A DNA stretch of 5,344 nt from JBCCRV01 sp047619315 (GTDB lineage: Bacteria > Myxococcota_A > Polyangia > Polyangiales > Houyiibacteriaceae), in NCBI GenBank assembly GCA_047619315.1, contig JBLHKB010000494.1, positions 1-5,344 on the forward strand, read 5' to 3'. This document shows positions 4,846-5,344 of this stretch, one piece after another; position 1 is the first letter of the stretch, and every line of letters starts with the position of its first letter. A program made the translations under genes and the position numbers. The notes beneath the pieces are model-generated. The model saw nothing but the letters and a program-made list of their open reading frames with translations. It was not told the origin of the DNA and ran no database searches.

Positions 4846-5344
4846 CTAGGTTTCGCGCTTCAGTGTCCCTGACGACACTTTCCGCTCACCGTCGACGGTT
4901 CCCAGGATAACTCGGCCGTCGTCCGCGACACCGATCAAACGACCGGCGTGTCCGCCACAAGTGACCAGCTCACCTCGCCAGGCAAGTCGCACTTCGAGGG
5001 CGTTTGCCGTCGCCGCCGCGCCGGTTTGAAGGTGGGTGTCGAATCGCGTCTCGAGCCGAGAACAAAGGAGAGCGAGAACATCTTCACGTGCCTGGAGGGC
5101 TCCGCAACCTGCGAGGGAGGTCGCCGAGAACTGCGAGAGGAAAGGGTCTTCCACAATATTCAGGCCGATGCCGACGACGATGCAGTCGCCGCGCGTCTCA
5201 CTCAGAATACCGGCGATCTTTTGATCGGCCACGAGGACGTCGTTCGGCCACTTGATGCGAACCGATTGTTCGACGAGGGCTTCGACGCAGTCGGCAACAC
5301 CAAGCCCGGCCGCGAGTGTTAAGGGAGGACACGCCGCAGGTGGG
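4846..5344 (-). CDS. birA: BirA biotin-[acetyl-CoA carboxylase] ligase (partial, N-terminus off right edge)
   Basis: The C-terminal 165 residues of a biotin-protein ligase are present. The enzyme makes biotinyl-AMP from biotin and ATP and attaches biotin to the carrier lysine of acetyl-CoA carboxylase and other carboxylases in the cytoplasm. The signature KWPNDVL (31-37 of this fragment), followed by KIAGIL (42-47) and GIGLNI (about 58-63), identifies the catalytic core. The last roughly 45 residues (from AWRGELV onward) form the small C-terminal domain. The biotin-binding GRGR loop and any N-terminal DNA-binding domain lie outside the window, so whether it is also a repressor cannot be told. 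The frame is open to the edge; the GTG at 5232 is an internal valine, not the start. The stop is TAG, 4 bp from the end of the convergent CAP gene. Confidence 0.95.
   Translation of the reverse strand, partial: PPAACPPLTLAAGLGVADCVEALVEQSVRIKWPNDVLVADQKIAGILSETRGDCIVVGIGLNIVEDPFLSQFSATSLAGCGALQAREDVLALLCSRLETRFDTHLQTGAAATANALEVRLAWRGELVTCGGHAGRLIGVADDGRVILGTVDGERKVSSGTLKRET

Noticed and set aside
4300..4872. Open frames on both strands overlapping the 3' half of the CAP gene
   Set aside because: They exist because the 15-bp repeat and GC-rich codons keep all frames open; the CAP frame has a signal peptide and domain, while the others have none.
4846..5232. A 128-residue gene starting at GTG 5232
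   Set aside because: That GTG is an internal valine after KWPNDVL; the birA frame continues to the right edge with conserved BirA sequence.

Overview
The window is protein-coding DNA of fairly high GC, with six genes and no RNA gene, mobile element or CRISPR array that I can support. The best guess for the source is a bacterium of the Myxococcota/deltaproteobacterial type. The evidence is an RpoH-box sigma factor resembling the Myxococcus SigB/SigC group, a TPR protein with a proline-rich disordered N-terminus, and the codon style. This is inference from recalled family features, not from a search.

Layout: (a) 1-2179, minus strand: an RpoH-like sigma factor (2179 to 1334) followed after 116 bp by a TPR-repeat protein (1217 running off the left edge), probably co-transcribed. 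(b) 2180-2458: a divergent control region with a candidate sigma-gene promoter, two leader hairpins, an 11-bp direct repeat and GC-rich inverted repeats. (c) 2459-2782 plus: an A-type Fe-S carrier (ErpA/IscA family). It meets, tail to tail and with overlapping stop codons, a YgfZ-type folate-binding Fe-S protein on the minus strand (3630 to 2779). (d) 3631-3788: a second divergent control region with an inverted repeat and a duplicated motif just upstream of ygfZ. (e) 3789-4841 plus: a secreted CAP/SCP-domain protein with a proline-rich linker, an aromatic segment and a basic tail built on a 15-bp tandem repeat. (f) 4846-5344 minus: the C-terminal part of BirA biotin-protein ligase, convergent with the CAP gene and running off the right edge.

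Functional links: ErpA and YgfZ both serve Fe-S protein maturation, so their adjacency is meaningful even though they are on opposite strands. The sigma factor and TPR protein look like one transcription unit. BirA (biotinylation of carboxylases) and the CAP protein (cell envelope or exterior) have no obvious connection to the rest. I do not see a clear new defence or mobile system. The most unusual items are the 14-bp palindrome that forms both stop codons of the Fe-S gene pair, the structured leader of the sigma gene, and the CAP protein with Gln in place of a conserved Glu and an in-frame pentapeptide repeat.
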